This document shows positions 45,425 to 47,372 of a stretch of DNA of 47,372 nt, in pieces. Positions within the stretch are counted from its first letter, which is position 1; every line of letters begins with the position of its first letter. The notes under the pieces are model-generated. The model was not told the DNA's origin, did no database searches, and saw only the letters and a program-made list of their open reading frames with translations. The position numbers were made by a program, and so were the translations under genes. This DNA is from Guillardia theta CCMP2712 (taxonomy: Eukaryota > Cryptophyceae > Pyrenomonadales > Geminigeraceae), in assembly GCF_000315625.1 (NCBI RefSeq), contig NW_005434434.1, positions 4,945-52,316 of the forward strand, in the 5' to 3' direction.

Positions 45425-46582
45425 ATGGAGGGATCACATGTCAAAGAAGAACAGCTTGAGCTCGTGGACGTGATTCATGTTGAAGGCATGGGCAATGGCG
45501 TCTTTGCTCGCAAGCACTTCAGCGAAGGCGATGTGGTCATGAGCGAGAGGCCGAGTGTTGTTCTTGAACTTTCATATGCAAAGGACGAACTTGCAAAGAA
45601 GGTGAACAACTTTCTGCGAAGAAGTGCGTGTGAAGAAGCGAAGCTCTCTTGCGCTTTTCAATGGACTTTGTGGCTGTGCCATTTCTTTCAGCTTCCAGAG
45701 GCACTTCGCAACCGGATCGAAACGGAGGTTTACTCCCCGAGGGAAGACGACGGAGTAGCGGGGGTGATTCAGAGTGAAACTTTCAGTGACGCCGATAAGT
45801 TCTCGCACTTCCTGTCAGACTTCTGCTCCTCCTCTTTCACAGCTCTCATGGACCTGCCGGAGCTCGAAGCAGTGCTGGATGTTGACGCAGCTCGTCTGAA
45901 GAGGCTGATGCTGCTCTACATCTGCAACTTCCACCAGTACCAGGGCAAGGCAGCGCTGTTTCTCAAGTGCTGCAAGCTAAACCACTCGTGCCGCGATGCC
46001 AACACCAAGTACGTGGTGGACTGCTCTGGTCTTGCCTTACATGTAGCGTTGAGGGACATCAGTCCAGGGGAGCAGATCTTGACGGACTACCTGCAGGGAA
46101 TCCCCTTCATGTCCACCCACGAGAGGAGGAAGAAGCTGCTCGAGACGAAGCTGTTCACATGCATGTGCTCCGCATGTCTGAGCGAGGACGACCTAAGGCT
46201 GCTGCCGTGCACGAGCAGGGGCGATGAAGGGGAGGCGTGTCAAGGGTCCTGCTCTTGTAGAGATGGGAGGTGGATGTGCAAAGAGTGCGGGCGAGAGGAA
46301 GAAGTGGAGACGTTTCTCTCGCAGCAGTTCCTCAGGTTGTGCGGGCTGGGACTGGCGGAGGCGTCGAACAAGTCGAGAGCAGAGATGGCCGAGGAATTCC
46401 TCAAGGTGGAGGAGAGGATGGTGAAGGAAAGCTACAGCAAAATCTTCTGGTCGGTTGAGGAGATGGGAAAGAAGCATGCTCACTTCAGCAGCGCTCTTGG
46501 ACGTCAGCACCCAGCAGCCCGCAGGATGGAATGGAATGTCGAGAGGACGATGGCAGAGACGTCCGTGACGGTCGGAGGATGA
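45425..46582 (+). CDS. SET-domain protein, SMYD-like, intronless
   Basis: A single exon of 385 codons plus stop. ATG at 45425 follows an in-frame TTG that I do not use. The SET landmarks are GMGNGVFARKHFSEGDVVMS (N-terminal SET strands), LKCCKLNHSC (the NHSC cofactor and substrate motif, residue about 190), ALRDISPGEQILTDY (catalytic Tyr region) and a post-SET Cys cluster LFTCMCSACL. A further Cys group (CQGSCSCRDGRWMCKECG) could bind zinc. SET proteins transfer methyl groups from S-adenosylmethionine to lysine. The SMYD-type split by a MYND finger is absent here, with a helical stretch (FLRRSACEEAKLSCAF to about residue 160) instead. The substrate (histone or other) is unknown. It has no introns, unlike most neighbours. 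Confidence 0.82.
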   Translation: MEGSHVKEEQLELVDVIHVEGMGNGVFARKHFSEGDVVMSERPSVVLELSYAKDELAKKVNNFLRRSACEEAKLSCAFQWTLWLCHFFQLPEALRNRIETEVYSPREDDGVAGVIQSETFSDADKFSHFLSDFCSSSFTALMDLPELEAVLDVDAARLKRLMLLYICNFHQYQGKAALFLKCCKLNHSCRDANTKYVVDCSGLALHVALRDISPGEQILTDYLQGIPFMSTHERRKKLLETKLFTCMCSACLSEDDLRLLPCTSRGDEGEACQGSCSCRDGRWMCKECGREEEVETFLSQQFLRLCGLGLAEASNKSRAEMAEEFLKVEERMVKESYSKIFWSVEEMGKKHAHFSSALGRQHPAARRMEWNVERTMAETSVTVGG

Positions 46583-47372
46583 ACGAGGTAAGGGGAGGAG
46601 GGCGTAGATGTGTATGTGCGAGACACTTCTGCATGGAAAATTTCTGTGGTTCCGTGCCAGTCATTGCTCGCAACATGAACGCTGGGTGATTGCTGTCTCG
46701 CACTCACTGGTGCCTGACCGAGGCGATCCCGAGCGAAGAGGTTTTGTTGTTGGTGTGATTTGATTGTTGTTGATCTTCTCACTCGACACCCTTCTGACTG
46801 GAGTGTCACAGCAGTTTCAAGGTCTACAGTCATGTCTGTCATTTTTATTCTTTCTGTACAAGTTGTTTCACAGTCACTTTATAAAGTACATTGATAGTTG
46901 TGAAGTCAAAGAACAACATGCATTAAGCGTTACCCTAAAGGAAAATTTGTCGCAAAGACATCAGAAACATGATCGTGATGCAAGCTCCATGTCCTCCCCG
47001 CCTGCAACAAAGAATTATTCACATCGCCTCGACCTCGTCCTCGTCCCCTTCTTCGTCCTGATGCCCCCCGGCTCCTTCCCCCTTTCAAACCCCACCACCA
47101 CCACCACCACCACCACCACCACCATCACCATCACCATCACCATCACCAGCACCACCTCCTCGACGTTTTCTTCTCATATCTCATCCTCTTCCTCATCACC
47201 TGTTTGATTCGCTTCCACTTGTAGATGTAAGGTTGGTCACGTTGAGAGCAACTTGCGTATCGCAGAGTAATCCTGTCCAACCCTGCGCTGCTGATTAGCG
47301 AGACGAGGGGGAAGAGAGGTGGAGAGGGAGAGGGAGGGGGAAAGGAAAGAGGGAGATGGGGTCAAATAAAGA
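46583..47372. other. 3' spacer to window end
   Basis: Only short ORFs. It contains a CCA/CCATCA microsatellite (about 47090-47150) and a GGA-rich end (47300-47365). No supported gene. Confidence 0.5.
47090..47155. repeat. (CCA)n / (CCATCA)n microsatellite
   Basis: Run of accaccacc followed by accatcaccatc units near the window end. Confidence 0.93.

Overview
The window looks like nuclear DNA of a unicellular eukaryotic alga or other protist. The style fits a cryptophyte such as Guillardia, but that is inference only. It has mid-range GC, many short GT-AG introns (most 43 to 70 nt, often with GTGAG donors), tightly packed genes on both strands, and microsatellites confined mostly to introns and spacers. 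Several genes are recognisably eukaryotic: a Slo/BK-type K+ channel, chaperonin CCT-eta, a RABL3 GTPase, a stefin-type cystatin and a SET/SMYD-like protein. No bacterial operons, CRISPR arrays, rRNA or tRNA genes were seen.

Layout. 310-1094 (+): small coiled-coil protein. About 1823-4226 (-): Cys-rich membrane protein of unknown family. 4230-7028: spacer with C-rich tracts, a hyper-GC island and a (GATGAC)n array. 7029-12112 (-): BK-like channel, whose last exons probably run into a DC1-like zinc finger. 13341-16923 (+): secretory-pathway fucosyltransferase-like glycosyltransferase, split into about 15 exons. 17046-17606 (-): weak gene. 17791-22640: tandem duplication of a divergent gene pair (HAD-like zinc-ribbon protein on -, coiled-coil orphan on +). 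A degenerate copy of the channel's first exon lies between the two copies. 23904-26699 (+): coiled-coil/PPM phosphatase fusion. 27051-29400 (-): divergent Hsp70 with a coiled-coil tail. 29981-30436 (+): cystatin. 30883-32296 (+): RABL3. 32359-34497 (-): CCT7. 35711-42442 (-): a giant modular protein. 43570-44220: unclear coding remnants around a palindrome. 45425-46582 (+): intronless SET protein.

The best candidate for an undescribed system is the roughly 2,100-residue minus-strand protein at 35711-42442. Its order is a novel N-terminal region, Ser/Thr tracts, about 20 ten-residue ELSQ repeats, FG-type repeats, SPRY domain, right-handed beta-helix, HEPN-like helical domain with an RX4H motif, pseudokinase (HRN and NFG in place of HRD and DFG), and SAM domain. 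A sensor-pseudokinase-HEPN layout recalls RNase L and IRE1 in logic, although the order differs. Other unusual proteins are the coiled-coil/PPM phosphatase with exact 18-heptad repeats, the Hsp70 whose substrate-binding domain is replaced by a coiled coil, and the K+ channel with a possible zinc-finger tail.

Gene models were spliced by eye. For the cystatin, RABL3, CCT7, Hsp70-like, HAD copy 1 and PPM genes, the exon lengths sum to whole codons. The remaining multi-exon models are partial or approximate at their junctions.
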